DNA from: Hyaloperonospora brassicae
Taxonomy: Eukaryota; Oomycota; Peronosporomycetes; Peronosporales; Peronosporaceae
DNA: 64,000 nucleotides
Direction: 5' to 3'
Assembly: GCA_947650285.1 (NCBI GenBank)
Contig: CANTFL010000034.1
Location: 372,001-436,000 of the forward strand
Below are positions 21,201-32,191 of this stretch, piece by piece. A program made the translations under genes and the position numbers. The notes below the pieces were generated by a model that was given only the letters and a program-made list of their open reading frames with translations, was not told where the DNA came from and made no database searches. The first letter of the stretch is position 1. Every line of letters begins with the position of its first letter.

Positions 21201-23010
21201 GGAACAATTGGCACACTCAGTAAAGACTGCGATTCCATCAGGTAGCATGGCGCCGACACGTTTTCCGCAGTCTGCGTCGTCGACCAAGTGGAAGCCTCAT
21301 TTCGTGTTCAAATTCGCATCCGTGCGGATTCACAAGGAGGCATTTGGCTTACTGTCGTATGCCGCGGAGAAGAATTTGAGCGTGGCTGACAAGGAGAAGA
21401 TATCTAAGGTCTGGCAAGGCTTCTTCTTCCCGTTTTTCCATTTGGAAGAAGAGTGGCTCGTACGCAAGCCACAGCACACTACAGTAACACTGGAGAAGGC
21501 GAGGACGTTGCCTATCGGCACGGAAGTGAGCACGGAGTTTGGAGAGGGCACGGTGCAGCAATTTAACAAAGCAAAGGCCTATTTTACGATCAACTTGGCT
21601 GCAATAGGATGCCAAGCATACTTGCAGCCTAGCGCTCTGACCATCCAGGAGGCCGCGGACTTCCCGCCCAGTCTCCCGGCTCTTGATAGCAAGCAAGATG
21701 CAGTTAAGGTACAAGCCGATACCAAGTCGCTGTTTTACGGCAATCAGCATGCGTACGCTTTTCTGCGTCTGTATCAGGTGCTGCACAACCGGCTCGAGCG
21801 CGCGTTTGACCTGTGTGAGAAAGCAAAACGGAACCGCAATCGTCGCACGATCAATCCAGCTGCCCGCGCACTGGCCCACGCGCACCATTCGTTGTCTGCG
21901 TCAGCAAAGGAGAAGACTGGTGACTACCAGGCGTTCGTGTCAAAGTTGTATTCACTGATTGATGGCTCGGTCGACAATGCCAAGTACGAGGACTCTTGCC
22001 GAAGTCTCATGGGCTCGACATCGTACTTCTTGTTTACTATGGACAAACTCGTGACGCAAGTGCTCAAGCAGATGCAGCACTTGGCAAACGACGATACCTG
22101 CCAGGAGCTGACGAAGGCGTTTGTCGAGGTGAAAGGTGGACCAAAGGCTATGACAGACGCGACTGGTGCTGAAGCCAAGACGACTGCGTACCTCAACAAG
22201 ACCAAGTCCATTTTTGAAGGCGAAGGTGCGTTTCGCATTGAGTTCAACCCTGGCGTGCTGCGCAAGACACCACTGGAAGCGCGTGGCGGGTCCACTCCCA
22301 TCGGTGTGTCGGAGCCGTTCAAGATTTGGGCGCCCTCGCCGCGGGTGCGAGCTCCAGAGTTCAGCAAGTGGCTGATTGAGCCTGAACTAGCGATCGAGTA
22401 CTTGGGCTCGATGGACGACAATGGACACGAAGACGATGACGACGACGACTCCCCGAGCGCGACGCCGCTCGACACACCTTCGGCAACACCTGTGTATGGT
22501 TCGCCTGTGCACGACACGCCTGTGCACGATTCACAGGACGACGACGACGACCCGATGGACAAGTCGAAGGAGGTTGACGACCTGACGAAAGGAGCTGTGA
22601 CCCCAGCATCGTCTGGAAGCGTCGAGCAAAGCGACAGTGCTTCGTCCGATGAGTTTGTCAGCGCGGCAAGGGCGTTGGAGTCTGCGACATTGCTGAAGAA
22701 GCGCGCGCGTCTCTCTTCCGAGCAAGACGATGCGGTATTGATTGCATCGTTGTCTTCGTCCTCTACAGGCATGGACGGGTCACTGAAGAAGTCGAAGACA
22801 ATGCCGAACGCAGCGGACGTCAACGCCAGTGATGCTGTCGATAAGCGGGAAGCGTCCGCAGCATTGTGGAACGAGGGCCTGAGGATTCGAGCGGCGGCGA
22901 CCGCATCGGCTCGCGGTGCAATGCCCAAGACGGAGGCAGTGAAGCAAGAGATAAAGGTAGAGAAGCCGCAGGAGCAGACTCGGAGCCTCGAGTTGGGTCA
23001 AGGAGGCTGA
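18202..23010 (+). CDS. SIN3: SIN3-type transcriptional co-repressor scaffold with an inserted small-repeat domain
   Basis: Intronless, 1602 aa from the ATG at 18202; ten upstream in-frame codons after a weaker ATG come from CT/TG repeat. Residues 1-255 are Pro/Ser/Gln/Asn-rich. PAH1 lies at about 262-333 (DALLYLDQVKQQF), PAH2 at about 452-530 (IHYVTTIKQRFADEP) and PAH3 at about 650-720. The histone-deacetylase-interaction region is at about 742-840, containing SYRGLPSSYP and the VCNDLWVSVP segment. It is followed by the Sin3 C-terminal helical region. SIN3 scaffolds Rpd3/HDAC complexes through PAH-bound repressors (family knowledge). Unusual: residues about 1105-1150, between the HID and the C-terminal part, contain VSTEFGEGTV and an AYL ending, the same unit as in the two paralogues at the left edge. 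The C-terminus has poly-Asp tracts and a TP-rich repeat. Confidence 0.93.
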   Translation: MNPSYPGAPPTDRLGPSRASAAAAHDRKSGPSASGPPPSQPPPSLGPYHTPPTSLAQLSHHLHPLHGNNNSNSCSNNNNSCSSSNAPPSHALLHALSGASGGPSAGTAARAPHPRALSTSSSLLHAPRGALGAAGGGAGPPSVLSQPTAGGAVAGSAGLLGHPVRLQTPNMSQSMAQQQQQQTMGPSASDRLKPSTQSYSVRPPSPRRGETPTRNPTQMPQQYGLDGRMIPSEQVESEFYHAAMGSSGNGNGAPPPPPRHRELRVEDALLYLDQVKQQFGDQPDIYNQFLDVMKDFKAQAIDTPGVILRVSTLFRGYPNLILGFNTFLPPGYRIRPDTSIEVIPSQMAGRSAGPAPPSIYSTGGPTQQSPSANLCLRPPPVTIPPPPYSPPELHKPTTSSRQHLPAAAAAAGAAGGGGGHMKTGGKTKKQLQQQNPGTSGGTPADRSSTNPVEFDHAIHYVTTIKQRFADEPETYKEFLAILHTYQKEQRSIRQVLDQVSHLFRDHPDLLREFTFFLPDAVQEQAKERLNRAAEKAQQRKDQMALKARKYGLASQSYQPSDRRSDRGPESPSSAAMKGGRMMGDGDDAHMKYGKKGSSRAYKDDDHRLSGKALERREKERERERNRAQFNHKRAKRRPYDGKERRTYLAISDVLLDKEEWTIFEKIKKILPSRDNWREFLKCLELYSQEVLDRNEMLSLIRNLFGRHTDLVEEFDRLLCSHGAQKNAKEIWPFIPLAETDLSQCRRATPSYRGLPSSYPIPPCSHRSVLEKQVCNDLWVSVPTGSEDFSFKSMRKNQYEEALFKCEDERFEIDMVIETNASTISVLEPLANEIEVLKKSEESSGEEGQLWNYVVEKGTFRVTHLNAITRIYGESGTQILELLRQYPAGAIPVILKRLKQKDEEWRRAREDLNRQWKEVNEKNYHKSLDHSSFYFKQKDKKQTSMKTMMQEAKKKLEADEKRAEVLKTNSDMPPCAATTISGVLNAKAAPQPSAIADALKKEQLAHSVKTAIPSGSMAPTRFPQSASSTKWKPHFVFKFASVRIHKEAFGLLSYAAEKNLSVADKEKISKVWQGFFFPFFHLEEEWLVRKPQHTTVTLEKARTLPIGTEVSTEFGEGTVQQFNKAKAYFTINLAAIGCQAYLQPSALTIQEAADFPPSLPALDSKQDAVKVQADTKSLFYGNQHAYAFLRLYQVLHNRLERAFDLCEKAKRNRNRRTINPAARALAHAHHSLSASAKEKTGDYQAFVSKLYSLIDGSVDNAKYEDSCRSLMGSTSYFLFTMDKLVTQVLKQMQHLANDDTCQELTKAFVEVKGGPKAMTDATGAEAKTTAYLNKTKSIFEGEGAFRIEFNPGVLRKTPLEARGGSTPIGVSEPFKIWAPSPRVRAPEFSKWLIEPELAIEYLGSMDDNGHEDDDDDDSPSATPLDTPSATPVYGSPVHDTPVHDSQDDDDDPMDKSKEVDDLTKGAVTPASSGSVEQSDSASSDEFVSAARALESATLLKKRARLSSEQDDAVLIASLSSSSTGMDGSLKKSKTMPNAADVNASDAVDKREASAALWNEGLRIRAAATASARGAMPKTEAVKQEIKVEKPQEQTRSLELGQGG

Positions 23011-23809
23011 GGACTGGAGTGGCTGCTGGCACCTGCGACTCAATTCATACTGCGACCAACATGCACCATGATGTCAGTCAGACCAGAGCTGTTTTCGCTG
23101 CTACTGCTTTGGCGACGCGGACGTTTGTGTGCCTTCCCTGCGTTTCAGTCTACGGCGGCAAGTGAGAAGAGGGCGATGGGTTTTGATGCGACGAGGAGAT
23201 TGATGGAGGACGTGCTGTGGAGCAAAGTGAGACGCTGGAGAGAGTAGTGTCTGTGTCGTGTGATTGCGGACGTTTGTTTACCCATTGAGCAATGCAAACG
23301 AGTTGAGCTTGACCGGTTGTTCCCTTGTGCCGTTCGGCCTCGTAGTGGCGATAGGGACGAAGCGTCAATCGTGCGCTCTGTGGCTGGTGAAGCACATCAG
23401 GTAGCGAAGTCACGCGCGGTCCCAACAGTCGACCAGAAGGCAGCACGCTATTGTCGAAGCAGCTCACTCGCCATGTGCGGTAAGTAAATAGGTGCAGCAG
23501 CTCAACAAAAGAGACCAAAGAGACGCTCGTGCCGATACTGCAGCACATGAAGTAGGTGAAGTACGCACATATGTGCAGCAAAGGAATAGCTGAGCTCGAG
23601 TGTTCATGTCCAATGTCGCGATACTTTGTGGTTATAAGGGTCAGAAGACCAGAGAAATGGCTAAGTAGTTCCCGCGGAATAATAACTTTAAGAAATGCAC
23701 GATGCAGTAGTAGTCTATCGGTGGCAGCAAACCATACAACACAGGAGGAGGGGCACTGCCTGACCCTGTCCAGGTAGGACAAGTGGGCAGGTGGACGCCG
23801 AGCGGTCAA
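23011..23809. other. Intergenic stretch between convergent genes
   Basis: 3' flanks of SIN3 (plus) and the Myb gene (minus). A 219-codon minus frame (23150-23809) crosses it, but it has no motif, abuts the Myb stop and includes what should be untranslated sequence. I do not call it a gene. Confidence 0.5.
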
Positions 23810-25737
23810 TCACAAGTAGGCGTCGTCCGTCCACACTTGCTCCATGTTCGTAAAGTGGCTGTTGCTCGGCGCTTGTCGGTACAAGGGAACAGGGACCGAC
23901 TTCGACTGCTGCAGGTCCATCGGCTCGTTCACGTGGCCCGGCTGGAAGTGCTGCGAGACAGACGTAGTGCGGTAGATCGGGGCCGATACCGACACTGGAC
24001 TATCGTTCTTCCACATGTCCCGCTGCGCACTCTGGACATCGAGCAGGCGCTTGTGCGACAGAGTCCCAACAGGCGCATCGGCAAGTCGATACTGCTGAGC
24101 AGAGTCGGCGCCAGTTGGTCCCACGTACATCCCACCGCGCACGTTGTTGTTCGAGTACAGGTTGCCCGACATCATGTAGTTGCTCGGTTGCTGCTGGTAC
24201 TGGTGCATATGGCTTGCCGGCGAGCCATAGGGCGAGTTCATCATGCCCATTGTCGACGAGGGAGGAGGCGTGCCCATCACAGCCGACTCGGAACTCGATG
24301 ACCGCAGGCGCTGGATGGACGTCTGCATCGGGACGTAGTCGAACGTCTCGTTGTTCTGACTGTTCGGTGCAATGTCCTCGGCGGTTGAGCACGAAGACGA
24401 CGGCATCGACATGGGGCGACTGTACTCCTGGTTCAATATGTTCAAGTAGCTGCCTCCGTTCATCGGGTACACCGCCGACGCCTGTCGTAGCGGAGTGCCC
24501 AGAAGGTTCGAGCGGTCAAAGTCGTTCAAGCAGTTGCTGTCCATCTGCAGCACGAGCCAACCACAAGATCACAACAAACAGCGTCAGCGTCTGCAACTTG
24601 TCAACCTCCAGCTCCAAGCATTTCCAGCTACGTTCGTGGCCCACCGAGCTCCGACGCATCCATCCTCACAGTCCATCACAGTCACTCACCCCACGTTGTT
24701 GCTGGGCCAGTTGCTCGAGCGGCGACAAGCGCCGCTGCAGGCCGTCCATCGTCCGCTGCAGCGGCGCAGGACTCACTTGGTGCAGCTGCACTGGCGACGA
24801 CGTGAGCGACGCGACGCGGATGCTCTTGCCTTCGCGCATCGGCCCTTTCTTGCGCATCGACTGGCGCTGCATGCGCCGCATGGTCGAGTAGTACCTGTTC
24901 TTGATGGCATTGTCCGTCCGGCCAGGCAGCATCTTGGAGATCTCGGCCCACTGGTTGCCCACGTTCTTGTGGCACTCAAAGATCACGTAATCTTCTTCGG
25001 CCGTCCACGCGTCTTTGCGCACCAGAGGGTTCAAGTGGTTGTGCCACCGCTCGCGGCACTGTTTGCCCACGCGGCCCGGCAGGTGCATGGCAATGAGCGA
25101 CCAGCGCTTGGCCCCGTACTGCTTGACGAGCTGCATGAGCTTCTCGTTCTCCTCGCGCGTCCACGGGCGTTTGCTGTTCGAGTCCGACTTGCGCCGTCCA
25201 CTGGACTCGAGCGCTGCCGCTGCGGCGGTAGCAGTAGCGGTAGCAGTAGCAGCAGTAGGGAGCAGCAGCAACCGGTCGGTCTTCGAGCTCATCTTCGCCG
25301 AACGAGTCCTCGGGACTGCCGCCGTATTTGCTGCTGCTGGGACTCGGACTGCTGCTGCTGCTGGCGGGGTCCGAGGCGGTCGGCGGGGGCGTGGCGGTTG
25401 CGCGAAGGTAACTCAACTGGAACAACACACAGACGACACACAGAGCAACGGGTGAGGATCAAGTTTGGACGAGACTAGGGGTAGGGGCGTGACGGTTGGA
25501 GTGGCACTCCTTTATGGGTTGTATTCCACTTGGGAGTAGCCATCCCCTGAATATTCTCCATGAGGGAAAACGAGAGAGCGGAGAGAGAGAGAGAGAGAGA
25601 GAGCGCGAAGGGCAACAACGTACGTCGACATGGTGCGCTACGCCCGACAGGAGCGGCACATCCCCAGTGTGGTGCAGTAACATCCCACACGCGTCTCTGC
25701 TGTCGTCAAACTCCATGAGATCCATCGACCGGTTCAT
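23810..25737 (-). CDS. R2R3-type Myb transcription factor
   Basis: Proposed exons: 25737-25624, 25416-25317, 25219-24690 and 24544-23810 (492 aa). The last join is clear: GTGAGT donor at 24689 and CTGCAG acceptor before 24544, phase 0. Two Myb repeats follow a short basic linker. R2 starts [12 protein letters not shown] and carries the three spaced Trp; R3 starts [12 protein letters not shown] and ends [12 protein letters not shown], the DNA-recognition helix with the NR-Y signature. The C-terminal exon is Ser/Gln/Asn/Met-rich, ends in an acidic Trp-containing motif, and may be an activation or regulatory tail. A simpler alternative starts at the ATG at 25292, but its first 30 codons are poly-Ala/Thr read from what looks like a polypyrimidine tract. 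The alternative donor at 25316 (GTCCCG) is weak, so the N-terminus is uncertain. Confidence 0.85.
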
Positions 25738-26792
25738 GCGCTCGTCGTCGGTCAGTCAGTCAATCAGTCGCTCTTCTTCTTTTCTTCTGTACGAGTCAAT
25801 AGACCGACAAACAGACAGACAGACAGACGGTCGTTGCTGGTGTACTGTGGCTGTAGTTGGCTGCAGCTGTGGCTGTGGCTGTTGTGGGCGTTGGTGGGCT
25901 TGAGAGGGGCAGAGCAGTTGGGGTTATGCCGCGTCCCAACCCTCGACGCGCTGCGGCCCTTCAAGATCATCGGGCCGCGACCCTTTTCGCGGGTGCAGTC
26001 GCTTTTCAGCCAATCAGCAGCGCGCATTGACCACGCGGGGGGGCGCGCGAGAGAGGGCCCGTTGGTCGCGACGAAAGGCCGCGGGGCCGCCGTCTCTTAA
26101 AGTTTGTATGCTCGGGAGAGAGCAACTTTTTCGCAACGGTCGGCCGTTGCGTGTCGCTCGTCCTCTCTCTCTCTCTCTCTCTTTTGCGCTACGTGCAGTC
26201 GAGCGACCTGAAACGACGGCGAAACCCCCTGTCGCTTTTGGCGTTGCACGTGCCCCGTCTGCCGGGGCCTGCGCTGCGTTCGCGTGTGCCCAAAAACGTC
26301 CAAATGCCCCCACGCGCCCATCTGCCGCAGCGAAAGTGCCACTCCGTTACGTAACGCCCGCGACCAAAGTGAGCTCAGCAGGAGCGACACACAACGGGCC
26401 GTGTCCAGTCGGTCGCTCGTCGGCATTGCGTGAGCAACGGCGTTGCTTTCCGTCGCTTTGTTTGTGTTTTGTATGCTTTTTTGTATGCTTTTTTGTCTCG
26501 ACGAGTCCGTCGCGATGACTGTGAAGTGAACGGGATGGTGGGGGTGAAACTCCCTGTCAATGTATGAAACACGTGGACATCGACTACTGCTACTACAATT
26601 GCTACCGCCGTTGCTGTTGGAGGCGTTGTACGCAGAAGTGGATTCAAACAAGTCGAGGACAAGAGGCGTACCCGCACTGTTGTCCAACTGCTGCTGCTGC
26701 TGCTGCTACTTTTTGTATATAAAATACACACACTGACAGACAGACAGACAGGCAGATAGACAGACAGATAGACAGATAGATAGATAGACAGA

Positions 26793-26841
<49 letters not shown>

Positions 26842-27032
26842 CGTATTTTCGTAGGCTACAAGTGGTCCCGGTCCGATTTGCACACGTCACGGCTTCCGTG
26901 TGGATCCCCTAACGTCCCTCCCACTTTCAAGTGCATAAACCGCACAGGTCGGACGAATAGCGCTATCTAACGTGGTACACACTACATATCAGCCGCAGCC
27001 TCGAGGAGCTCCGCGACCACTCGCCGCCTGCA
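25738..27032. other. Divergent promoter region between Myb and DHFR-TS
   Basis: Contains (GACA)n at about 25801-25828, a CT run at about 26162-26182, GTATGCTTTTTT direct repeats near 26471-26494, and a long GACA/GATA tract at 26727-26842. A minus-strand frame starting at 26687 has a plausible acidic-hydrophobic N-terminus, but no donor or partner exon could be placed. Confidence 0.5.
26727..26842. repeat. (GACA)n/(GATA)n tetranucleotide tract
   Basis: About 115 nt of interspersed CAGA and TAGA units, grading from GACA-rich to pure GATA repeats, 190 nt upstream of the DHFR-TS start codon. Confidence 0.95.
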
Positions 27033-28517
27033 ATGGCTCCGCGCGCGCTCTCAGTGATCGTAGCGGCGCTCGAGACCACTGGCGGCATCGGACAGCAGCA
27101 GACGATCCCGTGGCGTCTTCCGACCGACATGCGGCACTTTCGCACGCGCACGACGGCGTGCCGGGACCCACTGACGCAACAGAACGCAGTGATTATGGGC
27201 CGTAAGACGTGGGAGGCGCTGCCGGCGTCGGTGCGGCCTCTGCCCAAGCGATACAACGTGATACTGACGCGCGACGTGCGCTACAGGTCGAGAGCGAACG
27301 TTCCCGATCGGGTGGGCGTTGCGGCGAGTCTCAGCGAAGCGCTGGCGCTTGTGGCGCTGCAAGGCGAGAAGGTGGACCAGGTGTTTGTCATTGGCGGAGG
27401 CGCTGTGTACGCAGAGGCGCTGTCGTATAGCGGGTGCAAGACCGTGTTTCTGACGCGGGTCAAGGGCGCGTTCGAGTGCGACGCGTTCTTTCCATTGGAT
27501 CAGCTCGAGCAGAAATTCAGTGTGACGAGCGAGTCGGAGATTCAGCAGGAGAACGACGTCGCGTTTCAGTTCGAAGAGTGGCGACGGACCGATGGAATTG
27601 AAGCGGATATGAGTGTCGAGACGCTGAGTGTCGTGGACCACACGCAGCCGCACGAAGAGCTGCAGTATCTGGATCTGATCCGAAAGATCTTGAGCGAAGG
27701 AGTGCAGCGGACAGACCGAACGGGCACAGGGACGTTGTCCGTGTTTGGCGCGCAGATGCGGTTCAGTCTGAGGAACAATACGTTTCCACTGCTGACGACG
27801 AAGCGCGTGTTTTGGCGAGGGGTGGCGGAGGAGCTGCTGTGGTTCATCAAGGGGGACACGAACGCGCACACGCTGCAGCAAAAAGGTGTTCACATCTGGG
27901 ACGGCAACGGATCGCGCGAGTACCTGGACAGCAGAGGCCTACAGTCACGCGAAGAGGGCGATCTTGGGCCAGTGTATGGGTTCCAGTGGCGTCACTTTGG
28001 TGCAAAGTACACGGACATGCATGCCGACTATACTGGCCAAGGCGTCGACCAGCTGGCCGAGGTGATCCACAAGCTCCGGACGAACCCCTCGGATCGCCGG
28101 ATCGTGCTATCGGCCTGGAATCCCGCCGACCTCGACGAAATGGCGTTACCGCCGTGCCACATGTTCTGCCAGTTTTACGTGGCCGACGGAGAAGTATCGT
28201 GCCAGATGTACCAGCGGTCGGCTGACATGGGGCTCGGTGTGCCGTTCAATATCGCCAGCTACGCGCTGCTCACGCGCTTGGTGGCGCAGGTGGCAGGACT
28301 GAAGCCTGGCGAGTTGATTCACGTTATTGGCGACGCCCACGTGTACCTCAACCACGTGGAGCCGCTGCAGACGCAGATGGCGCGTGTGCCGCGCCCGTTC
28401 CCGACGTTACACGTGAACCCAGAGAAGACCGCGAGCATTGACGAGTTTACGTATGAGGATCTGGAGGTACGCGATTATCACCCGTACGGATCGATTAAGA
28501 TGGAGATGTCTGTGTAG
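27033..28517 (+). CDS. DHFR-TS: Bifunctional dihydrofolate reductase-thymidylate synthase
   Basis: Intronless, 494 aa. The N-terminal half (about 1-190) is dihydrofolate reductase: the SVIVAAL strand, the [11 protein letters not shown] substrate loop, the NADPH-binding [11 protein letters not shown] and the [10 protein letters not shown] motif. After a short linker the C-terminal half (about 210-494) is thymidylate synthase: [26 protein letters not shown], and the active-site nucleophile Cys375 in [12 protein letters not shown], then [18 protein letters not shown]. It makes dTMP from dUMP with methylene-tetrahydrofolate and recycles the dihydrofolate formed. The fused form is typical of plants and many protist lineages, including oomycetes, and absent from fungi and animals. 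All key residues are present, so it should be functional and is the target class of antifolates. Confidence 0.98.
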   Translation: MAPRALSVIVAALETTGGIGQQQTIPWRLPTDMRHFRTRTTACRDPLTQQNAVIMGRKTWEALPASVRPLPKRYNVILTRDVRYRSRANVPDRVGVAASLSEALALVALQGEKVDQVFVIGGGAVYAEALSYSGCKTVFLTRVKGAFECDAFFPLDQLEQKFSVTSESEIQQENDVAFQFEEWRRTDGIEADMSVETLSVVDHTQPHEELQYLDLIRKILSEGVQRTDRTGTGTLSVFGAQMRFSLRNNTFPLLTTKRVFWRGVAEELLWFIKGDTNAHTLQQKGVHIWDGNGSREYLDSRGLQSREEGDLGPVYGFQWRHFGAKYTDMHADYTGQGVDQLAEVIHKLRTNPSDRRIVLSAWNPADLDEMALPPCHMFCQFYVADGEVSCQMYQRSADMGLGVPFNIASYALLTRLVAQVAGLKPGELIHVIGDAHVYLNHVEPLQTQMARVPRPFPTLHVNPEKTASIDEFTYEDLEVRDYHPYGSIKMEMSV

Positions 28518-30442
28518 AGATCACGTGATGTCTGTCGTTCGAGGTCACTTGGAGGCGAACAAGTTGCTATGCGTAGTTATATTTGACGTTTGATGCCGTT
28601 TGGAACCGTTTCGGGTATGTCTGTACTCGGTGGTATAGAACGGGTCGCTATTCGAAGACATTTTGCAGTCGTGTTTACTGCTCGAAAAGTGCGACGAAAG
28701 ACCCCGACGATCACTTTGTGCTACAGATTGCTTCCTGTGGTGTTTTTGTGCTGATTTGTAACCTTTGACTCAAAATTTGATCCGTCCGACCTGTAGCTAG
28801 ACCGCAGATCAGGCCGATGACCAGAATTTGCAGCTTCAAAAATAGGACTCAGGAGTAGAAATATGACACTCTCCGTCGCTCATTTCTCATTTACAATTGT
28901 CGGTCGATGGCGTTTATGGCAACTTATTGAAATCACTTTACGGCAGCCCTAAACTCGGTCGAACTTGTAGCTCGACGTTCGCCCGACAGAAAACAAACAC
29001 TCTCTACGACCGAAAGTATAACTTATTGCCTCATTGAAGCAGCAACGCGTGCACTGCGATGATGCTGCGGCCTTATGCATGGACGAAGACAAAATGATCG
29101 TGTGATCGCTGGGGAAGTTACGAAGACTTGGCGCTACCATTTTCGTCAGTTTTACGAGGGTGACAACGGAAACGTAACGAGCTTTAGTGGCGTCCGAATT
29201 TCTATGGCAATAGCAAGTATTGAGATGGCCGACAGCAAGATCAACAAACTGATGTTAATCTATTCAGATGAGGCGATACACATGAGGTCGGTCATCGGCT
29301 GATTCGCTACGCTGATCATCAGCTGTCGTGAAGATGCTAGCGCGCTAGGAAATGTTGCGTCGTCTACCGTTTTCACTTGATGGTTAACAGAACGAGACAG
29401 AGCGTATGGTCAGAGAGGATACTTGCTTGTCGCTGGAAAAGCCAAAACAAGGAGAGGCTGGTCGACGCAAGTTGGATTGACAGATTTGTCGATCAAGACC
29501 GAGTCTCTACGTCTTACGTGACCCCATTCAGCCGACACATTGACAAGAGTAACGATCAGGCTAGCATGCGAACTACCCACTTCTTGATAAACGCGTCAAA
29601 GTACATACCTACAAACGCCATCATTACCATCCAAAGTGGCCGTTAATAGAGAGGTGCAACGCAACGTCGACTCCAGACTGCCCCGAACATCGAAGAAGGC
29701 TCTCGGTGTTTCATTGCGAAAGCATCGGAGTCGTAGTGTTCTGCCGTTTCGAGCACGCGTGCAAAATTTGGCGAGTTACATCTGGAACATGTGGTAGCTT
29801 TCGTTCGTTTTACTTTTGGCTCGCTGTGTTACGACGCAGTCGCCGAGAAACCCGTTTCGGTAAACCATTTGTGCTGTCGCAGCACTCTATTCTATTTTAC
29901 CGGACCTTATTCGTTTTCCTCGAAACGGGCTGCGAAAGTAGTAACGCTCGAGGAAGTTCTGGCGCGCATTTACAACTCGGCCGAAGAACAAAGAAGCAAA
30001 TGTCATGACAGCCCCTGCTATTTATGCGAATTAGGGTAGAGAATGATGCCGAAACAAGCGTAAGTAATACGCGAATACCGGTATGCAAGTCACTGCTGCA
30101 GGCAGGTCGATACACTGCTGTGCTGTCACTTGCTCAAGACAGTTTACGGACGATAGACGCTCACTTGCACAACCAATTCGCACCAGTGTGGCAGCGGAAG
30201 GATGAGCATAAGTTGTCGCCTATGCTCCACAATTGCATATCTGTAGCAGTTTATTGTGCATCATTGGAGCTGTCGAGCTATCAATAGACGACAGGACGCT
30301 GCTGAATGACTGCATACCCAGCTCAACAGCTCAATGCGCGGCGCGCTAAACAACACCGCTCGTCCTTCGTCGCAATGCCGTCTCAACAGAACGCCTCAAA
30401 TCTCTTCACATATATTGCACCGCACTTGCTATCCCCCCTTCG
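28518..30442. other. Gene-free stretch of about 1.9 kb
   Basis: Slightly lower GC than the flanks. Frames of 60-100 codons exist (for example plus 29075-29302, 29377-29646 and 29706-30008), but none shows a family motif or splice-joined extension. It may contain decayed sequence. It ends at the 3' side of the acyl-CoA dehydrogenase gene. Confidence 0.45.
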
Positions 30443-31920
30443 TCATTTCCGATACTCTTCTGCGACAAGCTTTGCAATCGTAGTGAGCTGCATGTTGCTC
30501 GTGCCCTCGTAGATGGATCCAATCTTCGCATCGCGGTAAAACTTCTCCGCGAGCAAGTGCTTGGAGAAACCAATGCCACCAAGCATCTCAATGCATTTCG
30601 ACGCCGTCTTCTCAGCGACGCGTGACGCATGAAGCTTCGCCATTGCAGCCTGTTTGACAAACGGAAGACCAGCGTCCTTCAGACGGGCAGCGTTGTACAC
30701 GAGCAACCGCGTCGTCTCAATGTCCAGTGCAGCTTCCGCGTACTGGTGCTGCATCGCCTGGAACTCTCCGATTGCCGTTCCGAACTGGTGCCGCTCGAAC
30801 AAATACGGAAGCGTCTGGTCGTACACTCCTTGTGCCAGGCCCAGCATCTGGGACGCAATGCCAATGCGGCCTTCGTTCAACGTGCTGATTGCAATCTTAT
30901 AGCCCTTGCCGAGCTCCCCCAAGATGTTTTCCGCTGGCACTTTCACGTCTGTGAGCGTGACCGGACACGTCGACGACGCGCGGATGCCCAGCTTTTCCTC
31001 GGGCTTGCCAATCTCAAGTCCTTCCATGCCTCGGTCGACAATGAAGCACGTGATGCCCTTGTAGCCTTCCGACAGGTTCACGTTCGCAAACACCAAGTAC
31101 ACGCCGGCGTACTCTGCGTTCGAGATCCACATCTTTTGTCCCGTGATCGTGTAGTAGCTCTTGTCAGCCGACGCTTGCGCCTTTGTCTTGAGCGCAAACG
31201 CGTCGCTTCCAGACCCCGCCTCTGTCAGACAGAAACTCCCAATCTATAAAAGCACACAACACCACACCCGTCCTCTTGTCAGTCAGAGCAACAGCACCTC
31301 GTCATCCGTCAGCTGCCCCAATCGTACCATGTCGGTACTCAATCGCGGCAGGTACTTTTCCTTTTGCGCCTCTGTGCCGTGCATCTACACGACACCACAC
31401 CACACCACAACAACATCAACAACAACGTCAGCAACGCCATCAAAACACACAACGCCCTGCCTCCCCCCATCTCTCTCTCCCCCCCATCTCTCTCTCCTCT
31501 CGTCTATCTCCGCACCAGAAACACATTGTTCACGACAGTGTTCTGCAGGTCCACGAGCAGCCCCACCACAGGGTCGACCTTCGACAGCTCTTCAATCGTC
31601 AAGCACAGGCTCATGAACGACGCCTCGCTGCCTCCCCACTCTGCGGGGATCTCGACCGCCAGCAGTCCGTTCGCAAACAGACCGCGCGTGATCGAGTGGT
31701 CCATTTCGCCCGCCATGTCCATCGCACGGACATGCGGCGCGACAACGTCAGCGGCAAACTTCGCGACGGTCTCTTGGAACATCGTCTCCTCCTCCGACAG
31801 CTGCGTCAGTGGCGCGAGCGACGACGTCGTCCGACCGCCGCGCAGTCCGCGCGCGACCGGTCGGCCGCAAACGGAACGGGCGCGCGTCAGGCCCCGTCGC
31901 GTTGCAGCAAGTGGCCCCAT
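30443..31920 (-). CDS. ACADSB: Short/branched-chain acyl-CoA dehydrogenase, mitochondrial
   Basis: Three exons in phase 0 (31920-31516, 31384-31328, 31243-30443), 420 aa. The start at 31920 puts an Arg-rich, acid-free presequence first ([16 protein letters not shown]); an in-frame ATG at 31968 would add 16 residues. The 57-nt middle exon encodes [19 protein letters not shown] and restores the acyl-CoA dehydrogenase fold between NTVVNN and [14 protein letters not shown] (FAD/substrate loop). Later come [19 protein letters not shown] and [17 protein letters not shown]. Near the C-terminus [15 protein letters not shown] supplies the catalytic Glu in the position typical of ACADSB. The enzyme oxidises 2-methylbutyryl-CoA and short acyl-CoAs in isoleucine breakdown and passes electrons to ETF (family knowledge). 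It lies head-to-head with the pyrophosphatase gene, starts 271 bp apart. Confidence 0.95.
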
Positions 31921-32191
31921 GGCGAGAGTGATGGTCGGTTGCCCTTGTGCGGGAGACAGCAACTTCAAGAGTGACTGTCGGTTGCACTTGCGGTTGGTCG
32001 AATGGGGTGGGGGCCCCGAAATGGCTACACAATCGTCTCACGATTGTGATTGGATGCAAAGACGGCCGTCACATTGTCGGTGCAGTGGGTCGGTGTGGGC
32101 ATAAACTCCCTCGCGCGAGTGCCGCCCTCGTGCCACGGCTCCCTCTGAAAACGCATACAAACCCGCCCATCTTCGTTGCACCGCGTCTACG

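Noticed and set aside
21924..22928. 334-codon antisense frame in SIN3
   Set aside because: Shadow frame; the plus strand encodes the conserved SIN3 C-terminus.
23150..23809. 219-codon minus frame next to the Myb gene
   Set aside because: No motif and lies in the expected 3' flank of two convergent genes.
26097..26687. 196-codon minus frame upstream of DHFR-TS
   Set aside because: Start looks reasonable but most of the frame overlaps the GC-rich promoter and CT repeat; no exon partner.
27051..27893. 280-codon antisense frame in DHFR-TS
   Set aside because: Shadow of a strongly biased coding sequence.
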